Shown in pieces: positions 48,346 through 60,444 of a stretch of 64,000 bases of DNA. The notes under the pieces were generated by a model. The model had not been told where the DNA came from. It was given only the letters and a program-made list of their open reading frames with translations, and did not search any database. This DNA comes from Filobasidium wieringae (taxonomy: Eukaryota; Basidiomycota; Tremellomycetes; Filobasidiales; Filobasidiaceae), in the NCBI GenBank assembly GCA_001600055.1, contig BCIV01000005.1, positions 124,001 to 188,000 on the forward strand, in the 5' to 3' direction. Every line of letters starts with the position of its first letter. Position 1 is the first letter of the stretch. Position numbers and translations under genes: made by a program.

Positions 48346-49768
48346 ATGGCTGACAAGAAGAAACAACTCGTGTGGAACTTTATCGAGTTCCTGAAGACCT
48401 CGCAACAGGATGGAACAGTAAAGGAGGATGACAAGGAATCCTTGGATGTTGCAGGTAAACCTCATTTCGTTAGGTCATGGTTAGAGACTATCCTGACAAA
48501 ATCGATCCTTCCTCTCAGTTCAATGCTTGTCCGAGGCTTTCGAGCTTGACGCAGAGTCAACTGCCGATGAGCAACAATACAGTATCAAGCCTGCCAATTT
48601 GCTATCTATCTTTGAGGTCGCTTTGAAGACCATCAATGCCAAGAAGACCGCTCCTTCGGCCTCTGACTCTACCTCCAGCGCTTCTCCTGCTTCCTCGAGC
48701 AAGAAAGCCCCATCAGCTGAAGACAAGGCGAAGGCCGAAAGTCTCAAGATGGAGGGTAACAAGGCTATCTCTTCCAAGTCCTACAGCTTGGCCATTCAGA
48801 AGTACGATGAAGCCATCGCTTTGGACCCCACAAATCCTGTATACTACTCCAATCGAGCGGCTGCTTACAGTGCCGAGGGTAGCCACGACAAGGCTGTCGA
48901 AGATGCTGAAGAGAGTTTGAGGAGAGATCCTAAGTTCGTCAGGGGTTACTCTAGGCTTGGGTCAGTTGAGGTCCCTTTCCAAGCGATGACGGACAATACC
49001 TTCCTAACAAGTCTCTGATCATGGTTCACTAGACACGCACAATACTCCCTCGGAAACTTCTCCGCAGCTGTTGATGCCTACACCAAAGGTCTAGAACTCG
49101 ACGGTAGTAACGCCACTATGAAAGCGTCTCTTGCTCAAGCCAAGAGCAAGGCCAAGGAATACGAATCTCGAGCGGAGGAAGTCGATGAGGCCGATGAGGA
49201 CGCTCTTGAGGCTCCTGCCGCTAGGGGCGCGGGTGCAGGTGCCGGTGGAATGCCTGATTTGAGCTCGTTAGCTGGCATGTTCGGTGGTGGTGGTGGTTAG
49301 TGGTCTACACACACAGGTCACTCGGAGACAAATACTGATGGTTCTGGCACTACAGGCGGTATGCCCGATCTCGCCTCGATGATGCAGAACCCGGCGATGA
49401 TGCAGATGTGAGTAACGATTCTTGAGTTACAGTAGCTTGATACGTTACTGACTCGCTCTCGACCTATATCAGGGCTCAACAAATGATGCAGAACGGTGGA
49501 TTGGAGAAATTGATGTCCAACCCCGCATTGAGGAACATGGTACGCTGTTCATCCTTGTGCTGCCTGCGAGCGTCACATTGATCCTGATATTCTGCTACAG
49601 GCTGAGAAGATGCAGGGAGGTGGAGGTATGCCCGACTTGGACTCGATCAGGAATGACCCAGAAATGAGGAAGATGTAAGTCGCTTAATTTGCTCGTACCT
49701 CATTGACTGCGAGCTGATGAGGCACCATATCGGTTGACAGGGCCGAGGAGTTCATGGGGAAGAAGTAG
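48346..49768 (+). CDS. SGT2: SGT2/SGTA, TPR co-chaperone of the GET pathway
   Basis: Six or seven exons; the first is 48346-48454, the next starts at 48519, and the stop is TAG 49766-49768. The N-terminal dimerisation domain reads LVWNFIEFLKTSQQDGTV...VQCLSEAFELD. Three TPR motifs follow (KAESLKMEGNKAISSKSYSLAIQKY; NPVYYSNRAAAYSAEGSHDKA; YSLGNFSAAVDAYTKGLELD). The C-terminus is Met/Gln/Gly-rich (GGMPDLASMMQNPAMMQM, MMQNGGLEKLMSNPALRNM) and ends AEEFMGKK. It captures tail-anchored proteins from the ribosome/Hsp70 and passes them to Get4/5-Get3. The repeated MPDL segment of the C-terminus is spread over four tiny exons, one repeat per exon. Confidence 0.95.
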
Positions 49769-49863
49769 GCTTGAACGATTGTTTGTACTCTTAAGCGAAA
49801 CAACTATACTATACATAGGGCTTTACTGGATCGTTCTCACCGCTTCAGTCCATCAGTCCTAGT

Positions 49864-50811
49864 TCAGGCTTCTTCCTCGGGACGGATGAGCGCTAGTTTC
49901 GCCTCTATCTCTTGTTCTAGCCCTACGCCTACCAACCCTTGCGTCGTCTCAGTCGTTTTCTGAGCGATACCTTTATGACCAGGATATTCGACAGCGTCAG
50001 GTATAAAGCTTCTCCCAGTTCAGGTAAGACACTTACTAGACACGAACCCCGCCCAAGCTTGGAGGCATCCTTCCGTTTCAGTCTGACTGGATTCGAAGCT
50101 TGTATTGACGGATTTCTCCAAGGTTTCCATCAGCTCCTATGAGACAGGGGAAAACGGGAGCTGAGCTTGAGATGGTTCAGTCCAGGCGACGAAAGGGCTT
50201 ACAGTTTTCTGGGTGATCAGTTGATCTAGTTCTTGATGCAATGCCTGAATAGATTTGTCGCTTTCACTGATCGAGGTGGACAGTTCTGCGTATGTATTTT
50301 CACTAGAATTGAGATTTGGTATAAGCAAAGGACGGCGTTCTTTTCTCTGCGTGTGATCTATACGTTTCGGAAATGTGAGTCTTTATGAGGTGATTGTGTT
50401 TTTTGACCTGCGAACAACCGTCGTACATGAGCAAATGAAATACAAAGAGGAAACAATGTTGTTTCGCAACTTACAATGGCAGCAGACTGAGAGGCGTATT
50501 CCTTGATCAGTCTCTCGACGCTAGCTTTCTTTCTCTTCTCGTATTCACCTATAGCGTGAGATCAATTCCATTAAGCAGATGCTTAAGATCGACTTCGTGC
50601 TATTGTATATGCTTGTACTCACGTCTTTCCTCCCTGACCAAATCTTTCATGATCTGAATCCTTCATCCTTGGCTCATCAGTCCCATCCGGACAACACCGG
50701 GCGAGCAATTACTTACTGCTCGCTATCGACCTCTGAACCTTGAGTAAGCTCTGGTGGTGAGTTGGAAGCGGCCTGAATAGCACTAGCTCGAGCGTTCCTG
50801 GGTTTAGTCAT
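49864..50811 (-). CDS. Coiled-coil protein of unknown function, about 225 aa
   Basis: Not recognised. ATG at 50811 in a CCACC-ATG-A context; exons follow at about 50590, 50330, 50140 and 49990, and stop TGA at 49866-49864. Residues 20-150 are helical with heptads (MKDLVREERREYEKRKKAS, SISESDKSIQALHQELDQL, ELMETLEKSVNTSFES). A short acidic C-terminus follows (LEQEIEAKLALIRPEEEA). The last intron needs a GTTCGT donor and is about 40 nt. Size and architecture resemble small kinetochore or tethering-complex subunits, but nothing specific supports that. It is divergent from SCD6. Confidence 0.6.
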
Positions 50812-51886
50812 GGTGGACTCGATCGAGGCTAGTGTTTGGGAAGTGATGAAGTAGCGGACTGATTCCTCGGCAGGTCGTAATACAGAACGTCTTGGCACTA
50901 TAGTTTCACCGGTGTTGGCGAGCTAGCTTGATTGAAAGTAGAGATGGTGAACCTCAATGCTATTATGGATGTTATAGCAGCTAGCAATTGATTGAATGAT
51001 ACAAAGGACACAAATCGCGACCAACGACGAAGAGATCGAAAAGAGCGGAATATCAAACCCGAACAGAGCTCGGACATGTCGGACACAAATCCACTTGAAA
51101 CGCGCGTCATCTGAGCCGGAAATTAGACGGCCGACAGACAAGAGGCAAGAGGCAAGAGGTCAGAAGGCAAGACGAGACACAATGACCTGAACACGAATGG
51201 CTAAGATCGTTATGTAGGGTTTGAAAAACCCTGTATTTGCGCTCTATGAGTATGCCTCTTATCAGTCTGCCAGTCCGATACATTTTGTGCTAGGACTAGT
51301 ACTTGTCGCCTTGTCGCCTTGTTTCCGGTTGACGAGTATACTGATTCAGTAACTGATAATGAACTCGTTATATCGTTATATTACAGGTACTAATGGCAAT
51401 ATTGCGCCCTATACGTCACTAAATTCCAAAAGAATGTGACATGGCTTTGGCCGTCATTCCTTTTGGTCGACATGTCACATGTCCTGTTGATTTATCTTTT
51501 CTTGTTTGTAACGCATAGATAGCTGGATGAATGGAATGGTTGCATGCATCGCTTCAAGCTGTCAAGCAGATCATAAGTTGGAAGGTTTAATTGATCTCGC
51601 TTGTGCTAGAAGGTGAACCAACCAGAATCGTCATCCATGCGCGTGAGAAAGCGCGCTTTCATACTCGTTTTCCTAGGTCGCTGGCAGTTTTCATCTCAAC
51701 GACTTCAAAGTCAAGATTCATATAAATTCTCATAACAGTTTATTCTCCTCCTAGTTCTGCACCACTTACACTCCCCCTCTGCTCTCTTCTTTTCTTCGTT
51801 GGGGATCCGGCCTCTTTTGGTCCGTGTAAACCTATACCACCCGTTTCTTTTATCGTCACCTGGTCCCGCTTCGATCGTCTTGCACC
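50812..51886. promoter_or_regulatory. Divergent intergenic region, coiled-coil gene and SCD6
   Basis: 1.07 kb. It includes short direct repeats (GAGGCAA units near 51145, CCTTGTCG units near 51305) and a pyrimidine-rich leader directly before ATG 51887. ORFs here are small and unsupported. Confidence 0.45.
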
Positions 51887-53675
51887 ATGTCGACCGAACA
51901 ATTCATAGGGTACGCCCAGGCCTGGATGACTCATTCTATCAGGAGTACGTGAGCTGATCTAATTCTTGTTCTATGTAGGATGAAGATCTCCCTCACCTCG
52001 AGGGCTCAGCTGAGGTATCGCGGAACGGTTCATTCCATCGACAGTTCCCAAGGTACCATGACTTTGAAAGAAGTTACCAGCATGGGTACGGAAGATCGAC
52101 AGGTGGCGCAATATATTCCTCCAATGCTTGACCGGGTTCATCCTGTCGTTGTCTTTACGTGAGTTGTCCAAGTTGATAGTGATGCGCTAAAACCGACACT
52201 GAAACGACCTGATACATCAATTCAGTGTCAACGATATCCTTGATCTGGCTATCGAACCTGTTGCACCTCCCGCTTCTCAAACTCTTCCTGATGACCCAGC
52301 AATCCGCCAAAGTGTGAGTCTGACGCCTTGTTCTATCTGATCCCTCGGTCCTTGTCTCCATCGCGTCTTCCTCCTTCCCTTTCTAAACGATGCCGAAGCC
52401 TCGACCAAGACTTCCTATGATGAAGTATTTTTCGGATGTAAAGTGCCTTCGGGCCAGTGTCCGAGAGCGCAAAACCCATGTGGATGCTTCCGTTGCCTTC
52501 CTTCTGAGAAGGTCTTGGTCAAGGTTTTTAATCGAGTCGACAAGGGAATGTGGAAAGAAGCGATGCTATCTCGTCCAACACGATGAACTATCAGATGGCT
52601 GATGTGCTATCCTCGACTCTCCCAATAGACACAGACCGCTAACGGACTCGCTGCCGCGCCTTCAGTTCCATCATCCGTCCCGGTTCCAGCGGCTTACGCT
52701 CCAAGTCCGCAACCACGATCGCAACCTCCTTTTCAAGAACCTCGAGGTTATCCTCCTCCCGGTCCTCACTCGCAACAACCTCGCCAGCCTGTAGCTCAGC
52801 AGCAGTTCCAGCGAGGACCACCTCCCCATACTTCCGGTGCTCAACCCTCCGCACCTCCTCTTAGTACGATTGAAAAGATCGAGCAGACCGTAGGGGAGAT
52901 CAGGAGTCAGGCTGGACCTTCTCATGCACAGGGTCAGGGGCATTTCGCGAATCGAGGCGGATTCAGGGGAAGGGTTTCTGTCGCCGGACCTGGACGAGGG
53001 TTCTACCAGAACCAACCTGGATCTGAGTATGGACACGGACCTGGACCTGGGTCCAGAGGACCTCCTGGTGGACATGGACCTGTACCTCCTTCCATCCCTG
53101 ACGAGGAGTACGATTTCGAGCAGATGAACAGGAGGTTCGAGGAGATGAGGACGAAGGAATCTAGGAGTTCTGTTTCGCAACAAGGAGGACCGGAGGTTGT
53201 TCTGTCGTCCAGCGCTGCGGGAAAGAAGCCGGTTCAACAGGACGGGAGCGATGATGACGATGACGATGAGGAAGAAGTGGTTATGAGCCGTAGCGCAAAC
53301 CCAGGACGAGAGACTGAGAATGCTCAAGTGGAACCCGTTTACAACAAGTCGAAGTCTTTCTTCGACTCCGTATTCTCCGATGTCTCTCGGGATCCTACCG
53401 CTTCCAATTCGGGAGGACGAGGAGGCCGTGGAGGTTTCAACAATGGACCAGGATTCAATGGCCAGGTCGGTGGAGGAGGTGGAGGGTTCAAGTGGCAGCG
53501 TAGCCAGGAGAGGATGACAAATTTGAACACCTTCGGCGAGGCTGGAGGGAACACCAATTACGGAAACGGACGAGGACGAGGGGGTTTCAACAGGGGTCGA
53601 GGTGGAGCTGGAAGAGGAGGGTTCAGAGGGGGAGCACATCCCCCACCTCCTTCGGGATATGCCGGACCGATGTAA
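51887..53675 (+). CDS. SCD6: SCD6/LSM14-type P-body translational repressor
   Basis: Exons 51887-51909, 51979-52158, about 52227-52315 and about 52629-53675 (stop TAA). The LSm domain reads FIGMKISLTSRAQLRYRGTVH, GTMTLKEVTSMGTEDR and IPPMLDRVHPVVVFT, then DPAIRQS. After a Pro/Gln-rich stretch come the FDF motif (EEYDFEQMNRRFEEM), the FFD box (YNKSKSFFDSVFSD), the TFG box (ERMTNLNTFGE) and an RGG-rich tail. Scd6/LSM14/RAP55 binds eIF4G through RGG, and Dhh1/Edc3 partners through FDF/FFD, repressing translation and promoting decapping. The third intron is about 310 nt, several times the window average, and carries a C/D snoRNA. Confidence 0.93.
52404..52520 (+). ncRNA. Intronic box C/D snoRNA
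   Basis: Inside the long SCD6 intron. C box ATGATGA at 52418-52424 and D box CTGA at 52504-52507. The flanks form a strong terminal stem: GACCAAGACTTC (52404-52415) pairs with GAAG-G-TCTTGGTC (52508-52520), 12 bp with one bulged G. A D'-like CCGA lies near 52461 and a C'-like TGGATG near 52481. The guide before the D box (52492-52503, GTTGCCTTCCTT) pairs 12 nt, one of them G-U, with the 18S rRNA segment AAGGAAGGCAGC as I recall it. The fifth-nucleotide rule selects the second A of GGAAGG. By size and structure this is an intron-encoded 2'-O-methylation guide; the target assignment is inference. Confidence 0.8.
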
Positions 53676-54709
53676 ACGACAAGTCACAGAATCACAACAT
53701 ACCATACCGAACGGGAAAAGAACAAGGGAAACAAGAAATTTGTATCGTCAACCAACCAATCAAAGTCAAGAACATAATGTGGAAAGCGGGAAATGGAGGT
53801 GGAATTGTACGACCGTTTACGACCAATTCTCTATCATGTCTATTGCATACGAATTTTCGAAGTCTGGGAGAATGACCTACTTGCCATTGGTCGTTCTAGA
53901 GCTTCAGTCTCTGTCTCGTCGCCTCACTCCACAGGCATAGAGATCAGAGAGTATGGACGCCTGGCGCCATCGTTCGATCGTCTTTGCGTGATCGCTCTTC
54001 GAGGCGGTGTTGAGAAGACCAATAGCGGTTGCTATCTCAACACAGATTGAGCAGACATCTTGGAACCAAGATACAGTGGTGATAGCATCAACAGTTACGG
54101 ATAATATTAGAAAGCCTCTTCCTTCTCAATGTTGGTGATTGGTGATGATGCTTTCACCGAGGCAGGGAAGTCTGTCTCTCAAAACCACTAGAATGACCTT
54201 CCAACACAAAAGGATGTACAAGAACAGTTTTAAATGCATCCCTCTCAATCTTCCTCTATATTTGAGGACTTCCAGATCGAAATCGCATAGGTGAAGGTGA
54301 TAGTTTGAACTGTGTCGAGCGATAATCAGATTGCCGGCAACATTTGACATCTCCAGTGCAGTAAGTCCAACCTGTGGAAACACAGACAGGGTCGATTTGT
54401 TGTCAAATACTTCGGATCCGCAGGATACTGAAGTTCAAAGTGGTTTGGACTGGCTGCTTACAGAACCACACAGCTGCCTGTAGGTCACCCCAAGACAACA
54501 CAAAGAGCGGATCAATTACAACCAGATCTCGCTTGAGAAAAGACAGAAGAAAGCCTTAAAACAAGTCGGTGCGATCGATCGATGGATATCATGTCCGTTC
54601 TTGTGTTCTAGGAGTCACAATTGCCAAATGCCCTTCTTTGATATCGTGTATGTAATGCTTGAATCTTGCTAACTATCGAATAAGTAACCGCGATTTATCG
54701 ATCTCTATT
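53676..54709. other. Convergent intergenic region with weak ORFs
   Basis: About 1 kb between SCD6 (plus) and YVH1 (minus). A minus-strand frame at 54383-54126 (VGLTALEMSNVAGNLIIA) and a piece upstream (DLVVIDPLFVLSWGDLQAAVW, ending before GTAAGC near 54462) could be two exons of a small gene, but no start codon fits. The rest is 3'UTR-like. Confidence 0.4.
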
Positions 54710-56785
54710 TCACCACACCTCATCCACCTTGTTCCTAGCTATACAGAAACCCTGTTGTAGCGACTATCAGTATACGAGCCTTGCGATGGAGTTTGTTCTT
54801 GACTCACGGGTATCACCCATTCTTTGCAACCGCATTGTACTCCTGCCCAGTCGTAATTCCCAATCTTCGCTTTGCATTTATCATTGGGACAGAGGATCTT
54901 GCCTGCCATGCTCCCGTTCTCCAACATTGGTTCCATCCAAGTCAACTATGTACTAGAACAATCAGTGACCTGCCTCGATTTACATTTAGTAAGATACTTA
55001 CCGGTTCGACGAAGTAACCTGAACATTTGCTGTCATGACTCAGGAGGGCGCCGTCTCGTATACCCGCGACGTTACTACTGGAACTTCCGGTTCTCCTTCT
55101 TGTAGCCATAGAGATGGGATCCAAAGGAGAAGCTGCTTGCTCTCCGTCGCTAGCAATAGCACTCTCGTCTACTACTCCGCCCAAGCTAGACTTTCGCGAA
55201 TGCGAATCGCTGGGTGTAAGAGCCATCCTTGAAAGTGCTTTAGCAGCTTGATTCCGGTTTTGAGGAGCAGCATCCTCAGTCGCAGTACTGGTACCATAGC
55301 TGAACGAGTGGCTTGGAGAAGAACCGTTGGATCGAGGTGGCGATTCTACGGGCTTGGCTCCTGGTATCGAGATCCTTCTAACTCCGTTCGCTGGACCTGG
55401 AGGAGGCGATGCTTTTCCTGGGAGTCCCGCTCTCAGAGCGGCGAGTTGGGGCGGCAATGATGCAGCGATAGAAGCGGGGTCCAATATCCTTCTCGCGGGC
55501 TTAGGCACCGACTCAGCCTCACTGATATCATCATCGTGAGGGAAAGTCGACCTGTTCAAAGGACTTGAAACGCTAGGACTTGTCATGCTGGAGAAGCTGG
55601 GAGGCCTGTTGGCTCGTGCTTTGACATCTCCATTTGCAACAGCAGAATCCAAAGGAGAATCGTCTAATGTCGACAAGGGGGAAGGTAAATGCAAGCTCAT
55701 TGAAGGTTGTCTAGATCTTGGCGCAGGAGATTGATCCAAGATATGATCCATCATGTGTTCCCTCGTAGCCAAATGACGCCGACACATCTTGCACCGAATT
55801 TTCCTTCGACCGAAGCCGCCTGGAGGGGTAGCTGGTTGCGACGGTGTAGGCGTTGCGGGGAATTTAGCCATACGGTCGGTTGATTCGGGATCGAAGGAGC
55901 CTTCTGTCAAGACATCGTTCGCCGTGCGCTCTAAATACCATCGACGGGTCTCCTTATCCTTCTGCGATACCCTACATCCAGCATAATGATACACCTCTAG
56001 TTGTTCTCGGAAAGTCTGAGATGGTCTTGTGATTGCAAGTGCGCGTAGCGGATCAGTAAGTGAGAAGCCTAAGTCAATAGTACGGGGCTTACTCGATAAC
56101 AGGTCGAACAGCTCGGATCATGTCCAGAGCCTCATCTACGCTGAGTTTCAGAGTCTTCATAAGGTATGCAGCCACGATTGTTGCACTGCGGCTCATTCCA
56201 GCTTGACAGTGTACCAAGACACCACCATTCCGTTTGACCTGCTTCTGACCTTCAGAATTCTTCTCTACCTGCTTGGATCCTTCTTGTACGCCAGCTCCAA
56301 TTGAGGAGCTAGAGTTGAGGTCGCGTTCGGATCGAAGCACTGCGTCTATCCAGTCGACGCATTCATCCATGTGTGACAAGATATCTGTACCGGGGGAGTC
56401 TTCTATATCGATTTTGAGTGACTTGATACCGGCTGGGATAGTTTTCAGTTCAGGCGTTATAAGGGAAACTACGGCAGTCTATGTTTCGGGACGTAATGAG
56501 ATCGTGTCATCGAGAAAAGTAGCTCATCTTTGAACTCACGATACCAGCTTCTTTCAGCGCCTTTTCGTCTTGAGCTGAGTACACATCTCCTACCCAAAGT
56601 CCCTCTCTGAGCACTAGCTGCATATGACCCAACACTTGCTCTGTTTCCAAGCCCTTGTCAGCCGTGCCTATGGCTTCCGCCAAAGCAGGTTCTTCAGCTT
56701 GCTCCATCAGTGCAGAGTCAATCTCCGCAGCAGGGGGGTCCTCGACAGGTTTGGGATGGTATTTACGTTGGCGAGGATGCGGCAT
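54710..56785 (-). CDS. YVH1: YVH1/DUSP12 dual-specificity phosphatase
   Basis: ATG at 56785 (MPHPRQRKYHPKP), stop TGA at 54712-54710. The N-terminal part has LVLREGLWVGDVYSAQDEKAL. The phosphatase loop is GVLVHCQAGMSRSATIVAAYL (HCX5R), followed by SVDEALDMIRAVRP. The C-terminus has the Yvh1 zinc-binding domain: CKMCRRHLATREHMMDH, MEPML...KILCPNDKCKAKIGNYDWAGVQCGCKEWV, and the end GFCIARNKVDEVW. Yvh1 releases Mrt4 from pre-60S ribosomes, using the zinc domain rather than catalysis. The loop between domains is long, Ser/Pro-rich and disordered (about 200 residues), and an insert (SSSSIGAGVQEGSKQ) interrupts the phosphatase fold before the P-loop. Confidence 0.93.
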
Positions 56786-57060
56786 GCTGAATGTGATGAG
56801 GTTTCAATGTCCAGAAGCAGTTGTGTCGGCGATCCTAGTATATAGCATGTGTGCAAGTCGCTTTCGAGGATCAAAGGGAAATTCTGACTTCTATGAGCGT
56901 ATCGTGAGCGGGGTCCCAGGAGCCCCAGACCGCGACTGCGTCTGCGCAACATCAATCGTCAGCAAGCCCAAGAAATCTTTGCATTTTTCAGTGCTCATGT
57001 GAGAGTTACATTCTGTAGTTACGGGAGTACTATTGCCTTCGGCCAGCTCTGTTCGCAAGA

Positions 57061-58281
57061 TTACAATTCCGTGATGGTTTTCTCTTCTCCTCCTACAAAC
57101 TTGGCAGTCACGCTACCGTCAGCATTTCCAAAGTAAGCGGCTTTGGCCATATCGCAGAAGAGTCCCACTTCCACAACTCCTGTTAAAAGCTTGATGTCGA
57201 TAAGGAGCTGATTAAAGATAAAAACACACAGAAGATGAGCGGCATGAGCACAAACGTGCGTTCTCATTCACTGACTTTTTTGGGGTTCTTCATCAGCTCC
57301 TCTGGGAACGGAGCGTCAACGATGAAATTTCCGTTGTCACTGATGACTGGCCCAGCCTTAGCCTTTCCCATTCGTAGCGTCAGAACTTTTCCTCCCGAGA
57401 CCTGAGGATCGGAAGATGTAGGAGATCCCATTCGAGCGAGATCTCGAAGGACTTTGACGTATGCGAAGGGTGCAACTTCGATAGGGATACCTTGCGTCCA
57501 CTATGTATTCAAATGGGAGGAAATGGTCATTCACAGCATCTAGACAAGAAGCAAGATCCATCTTGTACGTACGGATTGACCGAGAATTTGTCCATTCTTT
57601 CGGTAGTCGGCAACCATGATCCATGTCTCCGCTGCCTCAGCGAGGACCTTCTCTCGAAGCTGGCATGCTCCTCCTCCCTTGATGGCATTGAGGTTAGAAT
57701 CGACTCTGTTGTCGCAAGTATGCTACAGCATCAGCAAGGTAGACTTGAGCATAGTAATGTCGAGACGCACTCGTCAGCTCCGTCGATAGTAACATCTAAT
57801 GCTGGGTGCTGATCTGGATCTCCAAGAGTCAAACCAGCGGAGATGATCAATTCTCTTGACTGAAATCCTGGAATGAGACCGGTATCAGATCAGCTATGTA
57901 ACGTAGCTGATACAGAACCAAGATGGGCTTACCGGTAGGAAGGAACACTCGAGAAGCATTGACATCTTTGCCTTGAGCTTGGATTCGCTCGACAACATAA
58001 GGGACTGTCGAGCCTGAACCGATTCCGATGATCTGATTTGCGTTCAGAGATATCATGTTGCAAGTACAACCAATTCAACGGGTAAATGTTCGGTACACTG
58101 TCAGCAATCAACCGCGTTTTCGGAACCCTGGAGCAGAACTAACCTTGTGCTCAGGTTTTACATGTCCATCAACAGCCGCATAGGCGGCTAGACGCTTGGC
58201 CTTCTCAATCGGCTCCAACTCGACGATACGCCCAGCATTGATGACCTCGTTCTTGGTCGAAGTAGCAGGAGTTGCAGACAT
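57061..58281 (-). CDS. RKI1: Ribose-5-phosphate isomerase A
   Basis: ATG at 58281, stop at 57063-57061, with about six exons. Landmarks: [32 protein letters not shown] (phosphate-binding GxGSGST), [19 protein letters not shown] with [19 protein letters not shown] (active-site Asp and the KGGG.....E segment) and [18 protein letters not shown]. It interconverts ribose-5-P and ribulose-5-P in the non-oxidative pentose phosphate pathway, in the cytosol. Length agrees with fungal RpiA proteins of about 260-300 aa. The [14 protein letters not shown] segment keeps the family start. Confidence 0.93.
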
Positions 58282-58783
58282 GGTCCGTGTGTGAAGTAAA
58301 CGGATGATACGTGAAGTTGAGCGAAGAGCAAGAATGGTCGACAGATTAAGCAGATTTACAGCGAAAGAGTGATTGACGATAGAACATATGTGAAGCTGTG
58401 AAGATGGAAACTCGGACCGGAGCTGGGGTTATGATGCCAGAGGCCAGAGTAAGACGCCGGATTATCTGTATGCGTTCTCGGGGTCATGCGTGACGGCTGT
58501 ACCTTGTGCCAAACGTGCCAACGTACGAACCGCTCAAAGGCTTGCCATCAACCAGCACTTCCTGGTCATCTATACTAAGACCCTTGTATAGCGTGAGTTA
58601 TGTCTCCTGCGGACAGCGTACAGCGGTTGGCTGTAGAAGCTGGCGGAGCTGCTTTGAGTAAGTCGAAACAATATGCATCCATGCATAAACGAACGAATAT
58701 TATTGATCTGTACAAATCCGCGCCAAACCGCAGACCATAGAACTGAAGTACTGAAAAGGAGCCCGTCACACCCAGCATCCTGA
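58282..58783. other. Intergenic, RKI1 promoter and 3' end of MFS gene
   Basis: About 500 bp between two minus-strand genes. An in-frame remnant at 58805-58575 follows the transporter stop but has no support. No RNA gene is recognisable. Confidence 0.5.
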
Positions 58784-60444
58784 TTACCTGTTCCGCGTAA
58801 TCCATATCAACGAACAGCTGATAGACATGCCTATCAAGGCTAAGCCGATTCCGACGTAATGTGCTCCATGATAACCGACGAGGATTTGCGTGCCCCCTTT
58901 GCTGAGGTGACGTTCAACTAAAGCTCCTATTCCCAATCCGATCGAGATACTGTAATTGATCATAGTGTTGACCAGTGAAGCACCCAAGCCTTGTTGATGT
59001 CTCGGCATAAAGTCCGACGCGGCGAGGTTGGCTGCTGGAAAAGAGCAGTCCATTCCGAAAGGAGTAATCAGAACCCCAATGAAAGACGCGGCCCAGTAAG
59101 TGAGGTTTGGGGGAGTGACTGAAGCAATGACATTTCCAGCGCAGAAGGCGAACATGGATCCCAGAAGGATGTAACCTGGCTTTATCCTGGACATGAGATA
59201 TCCCGCGGTCAAAGCTGCTGCGGTACCTGATAGACATATAGGCGCCATCTGAGCGGTGGCCTTCAGAGGCGAGTCGCCCCGCAAAACGGCCCAAGATTGC
59301 CACAGATAATCTGAGCCAGAGAGGAGCTGAGTACGAGCCGGGCAACGGCACTTAGCTGCTAGCGATGACTCACAAATCCAGATGCCGAAAGAACTCCATC
59401 CTGCACCTACCGCTCCCAGAATCAGGATAATCTCGGGACTCAGATCTTTGAGTGGCACTAGAGGATGAGATGCGGTTTTCTCCACCCAGACTAGAAGAAC
59501 CAGTATCAGTTCATCATTCCGTCTCTACACAATAGATAGACTCACAGAACCCCCCCATGGCAAGTATTCCCACAAGGAGAGTTATGTACACGTATACTGT
59601 ATTCCAGCCCACAACGGCTCCTTGATTCCATGCAAAGTTGATCAACACTAGTCCGGTGATGCCGGTCACGCAACCTGAAACGTCTAAACTTCCCCTCTTC
59701 CCGCGCAATGGATTGTACTCGTCGATAGTGCAAGGGATTACAGCAAAACTCAGGGCGGCAGCCATGAAGCATACAATTGCGTGTATCCAATAAATCCATG
59801 GCCACCAAGCCAGTTCACCTATCAGCGATGAAAAGGTGGCGCCCAATACGAAGCCTAAAGGCGCAGTCAAACCAAAGAAGCTGAAAGCGACGTCTTTCCG
59901 CCGACCGGAAGGGTAGGCACGACCGAGAAGGGCGACTCCATTTGGCAAGAGAAAGGCAGGCCCAATCCCTTGAAGGGCACGTGTCACATCGAAAAAAACG
60001 TGACCGTGAGGTTTGACGTAAACCGAGAACCCTGCATGTGAATTCGAGTCAGATCATCAGATGGTTGAGCTAATTAAACGTCGTACATGACCTACCTGCC
60101 ACTACGCCACAAAGTGCAAACCACATCCAACCACCCAGTACAGCTCTTCTATGACCATAGAGATCGCCGATACGTCCCGCCACAAGGATGAATGTGCCGA
60201 CAGTCAAGCTGTAAGCCGCCGGCGACCAGCTCATCAGACCGGGATCGTGATCGATTTCGAAATGCCTTCCGATGATATGGAGAGGAGCTATAGACATGCC
60301 CAGTGCGCTTTGCGTGAGCAGTTGACATAATGATACCACTAACACAAATGCGATCTCGTGAGGTAGCGATAGAGAGTCAATGGGCCAGCTGAGATCGCCT
60401 GTCGCATCTTCAAGTCTAGACGGATCAACGGATTCTTGACCCAT
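58784..60444 (-). CDS. MFS transporter, DHA2 (14-TM drug:H+ antiporter) type
   Basis: ATG at 60444 (MGQESVDPSRLED), stop TAA at 58786-58784, about five exons. Landmarks: IAFVLVVSLCQLLTQSALGM, then LMSWSPAAYSLTVGTFILVAGRIGDLYGHRR (motif A; the Asp-X-hexaGly-like GRIGDLYGHRR is clear), RALQGIGPAFLLPNGVALLGRAYP (motif C region), SFSFFGLTAPLGFVLG and VVGWNTVYVYI. After an intron (GTGAGT...CTCAG) come YYLWQSWAVLRGDSPL, TAQMAPICLSGTAAAL and LGASLVNTMINYSISIGLGIG. It should export toxic compounds or metabolites across the plasma membrane by proton antiport. No neighbouring biosynthetic gene is seen, so a substrate cannot be suggested. Same broad family as the partial gene at 1-723. Confidence 0.88.

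Noticed and set aside
52390..52602. 70-codon ORF inside the SCD6 intron
   Set aside because: The SCD6 reading frame is continuous without it, and the snoRNA explains the sequence.
54126..54383. 85-codon minus-strand ORF near YVH1
   Set aside because: It lacks an ATG start and a matching upstream exon; mentioned only as a weak candidate.
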